A DNA stretch of 64,000 bases from Epiperipatus broadwayi (GCA_028023455.1 JAQFVV010012446.1:2850001-2914000), one strand, 5' to 3'. Positions 36,770 to 48,729 are shown, counted from the first letter of the stretch. Made by a program: numbers and translations. Notes: generated by a model not told the origin, from the sequence alone.

Positions 36770-38474
36770 AATTTTCATAGATCTGATAGAAATGACATTT
36801 ACCTTAATTCCAAATTATCAATCAGTATTAACTATAAAGTAGCATTTACCTTTATAGTTCCTTGGATTTAATGTATTTTGTACTTATCCAACTAAAAAAT
36901 TCTATCAATTTTTTTATATATACATAGATTATTTACTTAAGGTCCTAAAAGTGCAGTATAAGAATAATTGCTTTGATCTTGTTTTACTTTAATATGCAAA
37001 TTTAATTACACTTTATCTACCATTATTGCAAATAAATACATATTCATTAGCTTTTGCAGAGAATGTACTTATCTCATGATAAAACAATAACCTTCAATTA
37101 CTGAACAAGTAATTAATCATTTCTCAACTGTTCGCAGCATCACATGACTCTCGCTTTGATGGTTCTATCATAAAGTAAATAAAGTGATCCATGCAAAATT
37201 CTAATTAGATTTCAGCTTTCATTAATAAATCCTGAGCTTGGAAAGTATCTACTAAAAATGTATGGTATTGCCTTTACTTTTCTCAAAATTCTTTCATAAT
37301 GTTTAGATGTTCATCTCGACATATCCTATATCAAAATTAACAACACTTTTAACAGTGAAATTATGGAACAAATTAATTCATTGTTAAACTCTTATAATAA
37401 ATTTATATATCATTTATGATATTAAGTAAATGGAATTTTTTTCCTATGGATTATTTGAAAAATGGATGATAATCAAGAGCTTATTCAGGAAATTGTTAGA
37501 ACAATAAAATCTGCTTTTTGACTGACCACTTAAGTATAATTGAGTTATTTAGATCTTATATTACAAATAATACATGTATGTACATACATAAATTGTACAG
37601 TAAATTTTTTTAAATTTGAACTGAATAGATATTTGAATATATTTAAAGGAGAGTTTGGTTTGTTTTCTTTGAAGTAATTTAAAAATATTTATTGTGAACG
37701 AAACTCTTTGATAAACAGATCAAAATCTCTATAAACTGCAATATACGGTTTTTAGTTAAAATATGAATTTTAGAAATAGAATAACAGAACTTAAAACAAT
37801 TGTAATAAGAGAAGCATAGCACAGAAACAAGTTCAGAACAACAGATCAGAAAAATTCTCTCGGCTAAAGATATTGTAAAAATGAATGGATAGAAATGAAT
37901 CATCTTCCAATTATTGCTTGTGCATAACAGCATGCATTATTACTTGTTATGGCACATCAATGTTTCATTGTAGCATCTTAACGTTAATATAAAAAAAGCG
38001 TTTTCTCTTAAATGTGTGTTTTATTTTGTTTAGTTTTACCAGTTTTAAGAACAAAAGCCTTTTGAAAATAATACGATTGCGAAGGAATAATTGAAAGATG
38101 TATAAACCGAAATATAATTTGTATTAGTTTTAAAAAAAAGTTCTACAATCACCTTTTAAAATAACTGTTTCGAAAATTAGCTTTTTTTTAAAAAAAAAAA
38201 AACGATTTTTAGTAGTGTTGAAAGAAAGAAAAATTGCCATAAAAAAGAAGTCGTAAAAATTATTATTTTAAAAAACAACCCATTTTTAGAGAAAATAATT
38301 TTAAAAAAATATCGATTTTTAAAAGAAAATAATTTAAAATACATTGATTTATCAGAAGGTGAAAGAGAATTTAACATTATTACTGGTCAAAGTAGATTTA
38401 AATAGCTGTGCCTTCTACATTATTAACACCTTCACATTACATGTTATCTTTGTATTAAGTACGTGCATAGACAC

Positions 38475-39026
38475 TGTAATATTCTCCCCCTTTACTTATA
38501 ATCACACGAACTAAATAATTTCAACTACTGATAATTAATAATAATAGTTATTTATTTACAACAAAACGATATTAACATATTTACAACAAGTTTGATATAT
38601 TAATAATAGGCTTACATGATCTGGCCTTGCGGCTTACGATAAATAATAATAAAGCACGGATGGCTTCTATAAATCCCTAGGTCCGCTTTGGCACCTTCAG
38701 TGACGGAGTTCACTGCATCACGAGTTCTGCTTTCAGTCGGCATGCCGTCTTCTGGTTACACTGCTATCTCGTGACAATTTTCTTGGTTCTTAGTGGGCCT
38801 TAAATACTGCTCTTCTCATTCATGCACAGGAGTTTGGGATAGCCTTGTCTTGATTCGGGTCCGCGTTCCAAACTGCTATTTCTCTAAGGTTCGTGCGTTT
38901 CCCGCGCAGAGGAGGGGGCGGGATAAAACTGGAAATGCTTATCTCTTTTCTTATCTTTAGACATGTACATTAAAGTATTTAACTTTACTTGCAGATATTA
39001 TTATAACGCAATACTAATACATAGCA
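38475..39026 (-). mobile_element. Solo LTR with 5-bp TSD in the right Merlin arm
   Basis: A 552-bp block with TG...CA ends (plus strand TGTAATATTC...ATAGCA) is flanked by GACAC on both sides (38470-38474, 39027-39031). The left Merlin arm has the target sequence once and uninterrupted. By polarity it reads on the minus strand, with a TATTTAAGG motif, a CTTTATTATTATT stretch and a GGGGGAGAATATTACA end. No internal retroelement sequence remains, so recombination between two LTRs is the likely origin. Its 3' ~380 bp matches the LTR-like block at 3806-4188. Confidence 0.92.
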
Positions 39027-39247
39027 GACACCACCAAGAGAATATCAATATTCTTGGTTGTCGCTGTTTGCCGACGTTGTAAGCTAGATGTGCTTACACA
39101 TGGCAACAGCGCCATCAATCAGGCATCCAATATTCTGGATATTTGCTGTTAGCAGACGATGTAAGCTAAATTTGCTTACGCATTGCAATCAGCGCCACCT
39201 GGTTTATTGTTTGCTGCTGATAGCAGATGATGTAAGGTAAATGTGAT

Positions 39248-40474
39248 GATGTGATGTGATGTGATGTATTATGGCTTCTCCTTAAACGAAGTCAAGAATA
39301 TCTCAGCAATTATGCCCAGATAAACCTGTTAGCCACTTTCTTTTACATTCCCCACTCTAAATTTACCCATAATCTGCTCTATCCCATTTCCACAACATAA
39401 TTTTTGTCAACTCTATAACATTTATATCTAAATCCCCCTTATCTTTTCCCAAACCCAGCATAAAACCAATAATTCACTTTCTGTATAATCACTCTTTTCA
39501 TATTTATTTTTCCACAACTTCATTATATGTACCCTTTCTTTTTTCAAACATTTACATTCAATTAACAAATGCCTAATATTTTCAATTCCTTCCTTACATA
39601 ATTTACAAAATAAATCACCCATATTTTTCCATTTACATGTATATTCTTTTGTAGATAAAGATCCCGTTCGAGCCTTAAACAATAAACTACTTTCCTTACT
39701 ATTATCATATATTAACTCACACCTAATATTCTGTTTATGTGATGTGATGTGATGTATTATGGATTCTCCTTAAACGAAGTCAAGAATATCTCAGCAATTA
39801 TGCTCAGATAAACCTGTTAGCCACTTTCTTTTACATTCCCCACTCTAAATTTACCCATAATCTGCTCTATCCCATTTCCACAACATAATTTTTGTCAACT
39901 CTATAACCTTTATATCTAAATCCCCCTTATCTTTTCCCAAACCCAGCATAAAAACCAATAATTCACTTTCTGTATAATCACTCTTTTCATATTTATTTTC
40001 CACAACTTCATTATATGTACCCTTTCTGTTTTCAAACATTTACATTCAATTAACAAATGCCTAATATTTTCAATTCCTTCCTTACATAATTTACAAAATA
40101 AATCACCCATATTTTTCCATTTACATGTACATTCTTTTGTAGCTAAAGATCCCGTTCGAGCCTTAAACAATAAACTACTTTCCTTACTATTATCATATAT
40201 TAACTCACACCTAATATTCTGTTTATTTCTATATATATTTAAACTCTTTTTACTCTCCATACTATTTCTCCATCTCTCTAATTCCCTAGTCTTTATTAAT
40301 AAATTTATTCTTTTATCCCATTCCTTACTACTATAACACTCAATAATCCTCTTAACACAATCATCCCATCTTTTGTACAAATATACTGATATAAATTCTT
40401 TATCCAAATCTTTTGCATAGCGCATTACCTTTCTCACCCATCTTGTTACCTGCCCTTTACTTATGTACTTATGC
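39248..40474 (-). mobile_element. LINE 3' fragment with tandem-duplicated tail, in the right Merlin arm
   Basis: This insertion separates the second and third subterminal repeats of the right arm. It reads on the minus strand. An ORF at 39916-40491 encodes a post-RT region with a Cys-Cys-His-Cys motif (CKLCKEGIENIRHLLIECKC), found C-terminal to RT in several LINE clades. The 3' tail is made of CATCA repeats. The last ~487 bp is present twice, head to tail (about 39252-39738 and 39739-40226), with only a handful of differences. The RT core is missing (5' truncation). A similar LINE remnant lies at 56520-56930. Confidence 0.78.
39428..39682 (-). pseudogene. Second copy of the LINE Cys-His region
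   Basis: Duplicated 3' part of the ORF at 39916-40491: FKARTGSLSTKEYTCKWKN and then CKLCKEGIENIRHLLIECKC. The Cys/His ligands are intact in both copies, but one Cys of the upstream TKECTC motif has become TKEYTC here. It is part of the tandem tail duplication. Confidence 0.75.
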
Positions 40475-40603
40475 ATTGCGATCAGCACCATCTAGCGGCC
40501 AGGATGAGAACTGCTGTTTTTGGCCCTGTAACCTGAATGCTTCTGTGTGTTGACACAAAAACAGCGCCTCTTGCGGCTGCATTACAGGGTCAAAACAAGA
40601 ACC

Positions 40604-40611
40604 AAATGTTC
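40604..40611. repeat. Right target-site duplication of the Merlin element
   Basis: AAATGTTC sits immediately outside the inverted terminus (plus strand ...CAAGAACC) and is an exact copy of 23927-23934. Confidence 0.9.
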
Positions 40612-40679
40612 TACTTAATGAATAAAAGCTATTAATAAAAATTATGAATTTCAATTATTATAAACTTTATATAAAAGCA

Positions 40680-41155
40680 ACATGTAAAAAAAAACACGAT
40701 AGGAAAAAAATTGTAAAAACAAAAAGCATAGAGAGGACAAGAAAATAAAGAGAGAAAAAAAGATTTTTAAAAAAGAATGACAAAGAAGATAAATTAGTGA
40801 CAAAAAAAATATAAAAAAAGAAAGAAAAGGTAGTAAAAACTAAAAGAAGAAAGTAAAAAAGAAAAATTTATTACAAGAACAAAAAGAAAGAGAAAAAGAA
40901 ATAAAAAGCAAACAAATTAAAAAGATATACAAAAATCAAAAGAGGGCTGACGCCAAAAGATTAAACATAAAGAATAATATACATATATAACAATAGTAAA
41001 AGAAAAAAGATGGAAAATAATAATTACAAAGTAACAGAAGAAATAAAAATTAAAAACTAAAAGAATGGAGAAAAAGAGATAGGACATAAAAAATAAAGTA
41101 AGATAAGGAGAGAAAAAAGTAGAAACAGTTAAATGAAAAAGAGAGGATAGAAAGC
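40680..41155. repeat. ~475-bp purine-rich tract
   Basis: The plus strand is almost entirely A and G (AAAAAG, AGAAAGAGAAAAAGA and similar), with few pyrimidines. It begins about 70 bp outside the right Merlin end and stands out from the mixed A/T sequence around it. No exact repeat unit. Confidence 0.8.
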
Positions 41156-41720
41156 ATTGTGGCCATGTGTGTTATTGGTAGCACCATTATTACATATTTT
41201 TAGAAAATAATATTTTGTTTGCTAATGTTATTTTACCTAAACCTGAGAAGGTAGAATGATTTTTAATATAGTATAATTCATTTAACTGTTAAATTTAAAA
41301 TTTAGTATTCAAATAATTAGAATTCTTTTGTAAATTTAAATATCTAAATTTAATTTTAAAAATTTTCTACAAATACATATATATAATAAGAATTCTCATC
41401 TCTCGCACCCATGGATCATTAATCATTGATTAGTAATGGACCAGCTACTATTAAAAATAAAATGTTTAATCTATACATATTATATGATAAGATTTATATA
41501 TTTATAATAAAATATATAGATGAATAAAGTTGAGCATCAACTCAAATTTATTGTGAATATAAATAGAGAAGTGGGTGTAAGAGTTGGCTGAAAGAATTAA
41601 ATTTACATAAATAAAATAAAGTTACATAGAATTAATAGATATAGTATCTTTACAAAAAAAAGAAAAACATACTTCTCATTGCGTACTTCTCATAACACTT
41701 TATTGATAATTATTTGAAAG
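41156..41720. other. AT-rich intron sequence
   Basis: Nothing recognised apart from a weak partner (CTTCTCATTGCGTACTT, 41.68 kb) of the sequence at 42.02-42.05 kb, suggesting the outer arms of another inverted-repeat element split by copy 5 below. Confidence 0.35.
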
Positions 41721-41733
41721 ATTTTTCAAATGT

Positions 41734-41958
41734 TAAACCATTAACCATCACATGATCACCATTTCTTATGCTTGCTCATAACTGTTATTAAAACAGGAAA
41801 AACTTGTCATTGATGAAAGCCACAAGGTAGAAACTAGTCTGGTGATATTGAGTTAGTAGGCACTAGATAGGGATTTTATGCACAAGCCTTCTGGCATCCA
41901 TAGATTACTCTGGCTTGCACTGAGTGGCACTACTGTATAGAGAGTTCTGCCTGTTTTA
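41734..41958 (-). mobile_element. Short TSD-flanked retroelement, copy 5
   Basis: A 225-bp element flanked by the 13-bp repeat ATTTTTCAAATGT (41721-41733 and 41959-41971). The 3' end (CCATCACATGATCACC) is at the left. It contains TTGATGAAAGCCACAAGGTA followed by GAAACTAGTCTGG, a mutated version of the hammerhead-like core. It landed next to a CTGAAGAAG motif (41972) of another inverted-repeat element. Confidence 0.82.
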
Positions 41959-42059
41959 ATTTTTCAAATGTCTGAAGAAGACTACTTGTCAGTCAAAACT
42001 GTGAATAAATCACTGCATAAAGTACATAATGAGAAGACAGTTTTTTTTATACAGCAATG

Positions 42060-45000
42060 TAATAAATATGGAAGAAGTTTTAGGATATCTTGAATGATTA
42101 TGTTAGAATGAATATAAATAAACTAACTTGTTATAAAAACGAAAGTATTATTAAGAAAGTAATAATAGCAATAATTCAATAATTATTATAAATTACAGAA
42201 GAAAAATACAATTTCAGGATTTTATAATCTAAAATCTTTAATTAATTCCTTCAAAATAGGAGCAAATTAATATATTTGCCAACTTCAGTCTAAATTTTGA
42301 TTGTAGGTTTGAACTTTAAACTATAATAAGCATGTTTTTAAAATTTGGATTATTCGATTTAAATTTTAATAAAAAAAGTATGAATAGTTAAAACTGTATC
42401 AATAAATTTAAAAGTATATATAAATCAATCTGAATCTGTTGTAAATTCAATATCTATGGTCTTATGGGCAAAAAATTATCATTTCAAAAAAAAAAAAACA
42501 TGGTTTTAATTCAACAATAAAATTAATTTATATAATTTAAGTTCTAACCTTTCCTAAATATTTCCAAATTTATAATTAGAAAAAAATATCTATTAAAATG
42601 AAAAAAGGTTTAATAATAAATTTATAAAATTTTACAAATCTGAAATAAAAGGTTATATAAATTCAAAATTATTTACTTATTCATGTATTTTAACTTTCAT
42701 ATTAAAATTAAAGTTCATTTGTTAATTGAATTTCATATGATTTTAAATTTCTAAAATCTGAAATTATAATTTTTTTAATTCTCAATTTCAGTACATGCTT
42801 GATATATATAGTTATATATGTGAGAGAATATTTTCATATACATATATATACTGTAATAAATATTTGTTTTTATGCTTATCTTTAATTAATATGACAGGAC
42901 CAGAAAATATATTTTAGACACATGATAATCTAAAAAATACTATTCTAAAAAATCCCACAGAATGACGAATTTAGTTCATATTACCTAAAGGGGAATATGG
43001 ATCTACGATAACTTATAAGGAATTTTATGTAATATATATTCCAATATATATTGGGTTTGCATATATATATATATTGTATCAGCCCATACTTCCCTGCAGA
43101 GTTATGCTCCTAAACTTGTACTGAGCATGAAGTAACACAGATTTGACAGGGTAAGAAATGGATACCAATTTAGCCGATTGTCTGTACTCACAACATATTG
43201 GTACCTCCAGCTAAACTGATAGAGAGAGGGAATTAACAGGACTCTGCTAATTAAAAAACCCTCTAGTTAGTATTTTTTTTGAATGCCAGAATGTTTAGAA
43301 CCTACGGCAAGTACACATCTTTGAAAAGTCTATTTACTAATAGCTTTTATGCGACACTTCTAGACAAGAATAAAAATGAATCCCCCCCCCTCCTAGAAGG
43401 ATATGCAATACCATATGTTCAGCGGAGCATGAGAATAAGATTTATCATGCTGATAGAGCAATATCCCATGTGGCTAGCTCAGTATGCTCTACATCTAGGA
43501 TCTTCAATGGGTAAGTTAAATGGTTAATATAGGTACATGATTGATAAGGAAAGAGTACATTTTATCAAATAAAATAATACAAAAACAAACAAATTTGTCA
43601 TCATGATGAAATATTTATTGAAATCCCGATATCCACCACCGGTTTACACTTATAATGATGTAATAAACAAATAAATAAGAATTATTGTCACAAACCCATA
43701 TATATTTGATGCATTGAAAATAGATGAAAATAAATGCAATTTTATATAAATAAGAATAATAAACCCTTACAGCTATCTTCAATGGTTACTAATGAATGGA
43801 AGTGGTCTGAGCTTTTACCCCATATAAATAAGTTGTACTTTATGTGGTTTGAAATATGTTTCTCAGATGAAAGATTTTCGGTTATACAGACATATACTTC
43901 TACTCCGGACTTTAAACCCCATTTCATTTAAGTAAATATAAAAAAAATTTGCAATATAAAATATTTGCTACATAACTAATAGTAGCTTTCGTATTCTACA
44001 ACATGTCAATAAGGTTGCGTTGACTCAGATACCTTAGGGCACTCAATATGTGGTGCAGTATCTACTTGCCTTTCATGGCAGATAAGTTCTTATACATGTA
44101 TATACATGCAGCACCATTGTACACTCACCACTACTCTAAATATAATGTTATAAGTTGACTTGCTTATGGGAAATTTACAATGAATAAACCCTTTGACACT
44201 CATCATAAAGTGCTGCATTGACAAAAAATAACTTAAAAGATATTCTGATAAATACATTTTAAACACTCAACATGAGGTGTCATATTTACCAAATATTATA
44301 AGTATATGTGCATGTATATATACACGTATATTTCTGTATGAAAATTTTCAGGAGTAACAACAAGAAAAACAAAAACAAACAAAAAAAAATGATTGCAACC
44401 TTGGCTGAAAATACGAGAATTTGGGCTGAAAAAATTAATCAAAAGATTTAAGTAATACCTGAAATAACCGTAAAATCCAGTATATGCTAGAGACATTTTC
44501 CCTTCTTTCTTTTTTTAAATGATTAATAATAAAATAAAGAAAATATATATATATTTCTAACTATTGGAAATATCAGAGTTAATTAATTCACTATTAATAA
44601 AATATGTTTAAAATAAACTTATGTAGGCATCTTCATCTTCTTCTGACTGGGCTTGTAAATGGGTTTCAAATCAACTGGCTGTGCCGTGAGGATTTCATAT
44701 CATTAAGGCATAGGCTAGGTGGCTTTTGTCATCATCATGGCTGGCTGGAACTAGCGTGGTCACATCTTGGCGATTTTGGCAAAGCAAGGGCAGGTGCACC
44801 GGCTGGTTGTCTACCTCACGGTCATTTTACTGGAAGTCCTAGTAGATTTCTCCATATTTTCTTTCTGGTATAATGCAATAATTTTTATTATTATTAAATT
44901 TTCATCCACTATCTTGAATGGTTAATTGAATCCACAAGAAAACAAGAGTTCTTAAAAGAACTGTGTAATGGATTTCTTCTTAGAGAATATCAGCAATAGT

Positions 45001-46020
45001 CTAGTCTGTAAATGAATCTCTAAATGGCTGGATGACTGGAGAATTCTGGAGCCAAAGTAGTGAACAACTTTGACAGAACAAATGCCAAAGAATGAATGAA
45101 CTCCCACAGCACTGACTAAAACCTATCGACCCCACTCCTAAGAACCAATTCAGGTATCCCCCTGAGAAGTATGAGTCAGCCAACCCTTTTATTTTAGCTT
45201 ATCATTCAGATTATAAACACTCCTTTCTATTTTTCCGATTAAATTCTACATATCAGGGTTTGATATGTTTAGTTTCCATCTTGAATTCTCAGACCACTTG
45301 ATTAACAGATATTAATTCAAAAGAATTTTTATTTTATCTAAAAAAAAAAAAAATAACATTTTAATTACAACATTCTGCTTTTTGATTATATTTTTACCAA
45401 AACAATTAAAATTCTTTGATTAGTGAACAAGATTACAGTTTTTAGAAAAGTAATAAAAAATATATATACAAGTAGGTTGGAACAATTACTTTAAATATAT
45501 TTCTTTTATCAATATGTTCCAACACATGATCTATTTAATTAACAAAGTTTGCTTTTCTCCATTTGTGTTTCTCAGAGAAAAGAAAAATATACAACCATAA
45601 ATTACATATAAAATAAAAATATACAAGACAAGAAAAATGAAAAATATAAATGAACTTATTATTTGTTTGTGTACAATATTTCTTTAACAATTTTAATGTT
45701 TCTTTATATTGGTGTGTATGGGTATTCTATGCTCAGACCCAACTTCCATTATTTATGTAGCACATTTATATATTTGCTGGCTTAATTATGATACCATTTA
45801 TATATACAAATTTACATGTATGCCTGCTGTAATGCTCTTTACAGCAGACTTTGCGCATGGACATTTGATAATGCCTGGCACAATATATATATATATATAT
45901 GCAAATCCAATATGTACATACAAATATTTATGACAAAATTGCTACTCCATTACTGCATTTATGTCTATAGAAATGAATACTATTAATAATCAATGAACAT
46001 TTTAGAAGAGTTTGCCCTTA
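42060..46020. other. Intron sequence with isolated G+C-richer islands
   Basis: Mostly AT-rich. Islands at 43080-43530, 44600-44880 and 45000-45190 are closer to balanced base composition. They carry ORFs of 60-90 codons on one strand (for example 43279-43527 and 44604-44873) that match nothing I recognise. They may be remnants of mobile elements. No CPT1 exon is expected here, since exons d and e join in phase. Confidence 0.4.
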
Positions 46021-46075
46021 TTTGTTAACATGTTGAAAATTTATTCTATCATCTATTCTGCACACACTTTCTTAC

Positions 46076-46207
46076 CTGATAGTGGAAAAGAGTCGTTCAT
46101 ATTGAGCCATACACAAAGGAATAGTATTTCTAATAACTATAGGCTGAAGCTGTTCTCTATCTACTAAACGCTTGAAAAGCATTATTTGATAAATAACCAT
46201 GGCTGCC
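46076..46207 (-). CDS. CPT1: CPT1 internal exon d
   Basis: This 132-bp minus-strand exon has a CATAG acceptor after a T-run and a GTAAGA donor. The frame is continuous with exon c. It encodes RAAMVIYQIMLFKRLVDREQ and then LQPI...NTIPLCMAQYERLFSTI, corresponding to the CPT1 block [22 protein letters not shown]...STIPLCSAQWERMFNTSR. It ends two bases into the Arg codon of the conserved RIPG motif. The next intron is about 28.9 kb and holds the Merlin element, the LINEs and most of the repeats listed here. Confidence 0.96.
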
Positions 46208-46292
46208 CTATGAAAAAAAAAAAAGAATTACACAATAGAAATACACTTAATAATATAACTTAAAATATAAAATATTTTTTTAAAAAAATTAC

Positions 46293-46397
46293 CTTGATAT
46301 TTGATAATTTGTAGGAATCCAGTAACTTTGATCCAAAATATAATAATTTGAATTAACAGCTATTGGGGATCTATTCATTAAATAGACATATTTAACC
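46293..46397 (-). CDS. CPT1: CPT1 internal exon c
   Basis: This 105-bp minus-strand exon has a TTCCAG acceptor and a GTAATT donor. It completes the split Trp codon of exon b and reads VKYVYLMNRSPIAVNSNYYI, matching the CPT1 segment [22 protein letters not shown] that lines the acyl-CoA/carnitine tunnel. It ends two bases into an Arg codon. The following intron is only 85 bp (46208-46292), whereas the other introns seen are 5.5-29 kb. Confidence 0.96.
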
Positions 46398-47690
46398 CTG
46401 GAAGCAATATATTATATACATTAAAAAAAAAAACTATTACAATACATTATTTTAAAAAAGTGAGACACACATATCTTTATATAAATGGCTAAGTCTGAAA
46501 ATAAAAACAATTAATCATAAAAAATTTATATTAAAGACAGTATAATAAATAATAATTTTTTTGTTATATATTTCCTCCCTTTATTAAAAATAAATATTAT
46601 CCTTACTTAGTTTCATTGAGGTTATAAGAGCAAAATCAAGTTGAAACTGAATTTTATCATTCAGACTTTTTTAAAAAGTCTTTTGTTTTGATTTTAGAAC
46701 ATCTTTCTAAAACCACTTTTCAAAAGTGTAATTATTGTACTCATATTTATAATATATAAAAATTATATATGGTTTAAATATATATAATACATCTTTATTG
46801 CTAATAGGAGGTTGCTTTGACAACAGAGTGAGATTGTTGATTATCTAAATGTTGATTAATTTCTATGAATTTACTTATAAACCTATCTATCTTGAGCTAA
46901 ACATATGTTGAACTATTTCCATAATCTAATATTAATTGTCAAATATTTTCTAAAAAAATTCAAATTTCACTTATTATATAATAATGCAAACTATCTCATG
47001 ACTATAAAACAGTGGATGAGTAAGCGCAATGTTTAAAGAAATATATATTTTAAAAAAATGAAGACATGTACATGTACAAAAGTTACTTATATAAATGTTA
47101 CAATAAAGTCTAGAATGCTCAAATATTAATTAAATAGATAATAATATTCTTCATATTTTGAAATAAATTATTTAAAATTAAATAAATAGGTCTATCTAAT
47201 ATAAAAAGATTTTTTAAATAGAATTTAAGATAATCCATATAAATAATTTTTAAAAAAAATTGAAAAACTGAAAAGAAAAAATTAAAAGAAAAATTAATGA
47301 CAAGAAAGAAAAAAAAACATAAAAAACTTTTACTTCAGAATTTAATTATCATTCAACAATTATGTTACATTCCTTATTTATTTCATTCATCATTTATTTT
47401 AATAAATTATCTATGAAAAGTATACTGAAATATTTATAAAAAAACAAATTTCATAAAATTTTCAAAAATTCCAAATATAATTATTATTAAACTTTTTATT
47501 CTTAGTAAACTTTTTTTATCCACATAAGCAATGTTTAAAAAGATTATTCTTTGAAACTTCATATAAAATATTAAAGAAAATAGTCAACTGAAATTCTAAA
47601 TTTATCTTTAAAGAGCATCAAAAAGATGACCTAAAGGTGTATTGAAAATGAAGTGCCCATATGCAGGATGAAATTTCACAAATTTCATTT
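46398..47690. other. AT-rich intron, nothing recognised
   Basis: Part of the 6.5-kb intron between CPT1 exons b and c. Poly-A and TATATA runs only. Confidence 0.4.
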
Positions 47691-47694
47691 TGCT

Positions 47695-48362
47695 AAGTAA
47701 AAAAAAAAGCAAATAACTTCATTACTTTGGAGTTCATAAGAAGTTCGAGTATTGGAAATGCCAGAACTGAAATCAATCCAAGACCTTACATTCCATGTCT
47801 GGTAATCTACCACTGCACTAAACCATGCAAGCTAAAAATAAATAATTAAATGGCTTTATTACTCAGCATTTCATAAGAAGTTTGATTACTACCAGAAGGA
47901 CCAGAACTGGAATAGATTCAAGGCTCTTATGTTGGAGAGTCTGATACTCTACCACTGCACTAAACCATGCAGGATAAAAATAATTGAATGGCTTTATTGC
48001 TTAGGAGTTCATAAGAAGGTTGAATATCAGTGGACCAGAACTAGAATTGATCCAAGGCCCTTAGACTTCCATGTCTGATATTCTACCACTGCACTAAATT
48101 ATACAGGATAAAAATAATTGAATGGTTTTATTGCTTAGGACTTTGTAGGAAATTTGAGTGCAATAGAACCAGAACTGGAATCAATCCAAGGCCTTTACAT
48201 TTCCCATTGCCCTAAACCATGAAGGATGAAAATAAATAATCCGATGACTTTATTGCTTGGGAGTTCATAAGAAATTCAAGTTCTGGAAGTGCCAAAATTG
48301 AAAGTGATCCAAGGACTTTAGGTCCAAAGTTTGACACTCCACCACTAAACCATGATGGTTTT
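47695..48362 (-). repeat. Tandem array of five tRNA-like SINE units
   Basis: Five head-to-tail units of about 120-150 bp start near 47695, 47845, 47983, 48116 and 48238. On the minus strand each reads GCATGGTTTAGTGCAGTGGT followed by AGAGTATCAGACT (A-box-like), then a GGATTGATTCCAGTTCTGG-type B-box-like block, then CTTATGAACTCC and a poly-A/T-rich spacer. Units are diverged at about 15-25% by eye. A sixth, more diverged unit is at 48595-48725. Confidence 0.8.
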
Positions 48363-48594
48363 CATTATAATTCAACAAAAAAAAATTCACTAACTGGGAA
48401 AAAAAATTATTTTGGTCATTAGGTAAAAATGATAAAAAAATATTCTAAATATGTACTTTAATATTAAATGATAAAAAAAAATAGTGTATCGATACTAAAG
48501 TGTTACATTACACCTTAATAATAGTATTTAAAAAAGGTTCAATAAGTTTGGAAGTCAATTCACTATCACTTCAATTAATCAATAAATATATATA

Positions 48595-48725
48595 ATAAGT
48601 GGTTTATTATTGCTAAAGTTCTTAAGAAGTTATAACACCAGAGGTGATAGAACTAGATTGTGATTCATAAACTTTGAGCTCCAGAGTCAACCACCCTAAC
48701 ACCACCTTAAATCATGCAAGGCTCA
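48595..48725 (-). repeat. Detached tRNA-like SINE unit
   Basis: Contains TTCTTAAGAAGTTATAACAC, TAGATTGTGATTCATAAACT and CACCTTAAATCATGCAAGG, in the same order as the 47.7-kb units but more diverged, 230 bp beyond the array. Confidence 0.65.
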
Positions 48726-48729
48726 ATGA

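Larger units (their letters stand above)
23935..40603. mobile_element. Giant Merlin-superfamily transposon, nested insertions
   Basis: A 16,669-bp insertion lies in the 28.9-kb CPT1 intron. The 8 bases before it (23927-23934, AAATGTTC) repeat exactly after it (40604-40611). Its ends are inverted copies: GGTACTTGTTTTGACCCTG on the left and GGTTCTTGTTTTGACCCTG read inward on the right. Inverted similarity continues inward from 23935 to about 33330 and from 40603 to about 35597, interrupted by later insertions. Without the insertions each arm is about 3 kb and the whole element about 8 kb. The unpaired centre (about 33331-35596) holds a Merlin-type transposase remnant. Merlin elements are known for 8-9-bp target duplications, which agrees. 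Their TIRs are normally tens of bases long, so kilobase arms are unusual. Confidence 0.88.

Noticed and set aside
44604-44873. 89-codon ORF in a G+C-richer island as a host gene
   Set aside because: No motif, no splice-consistent neighbours and no homology I can recognise; left as unassigned.
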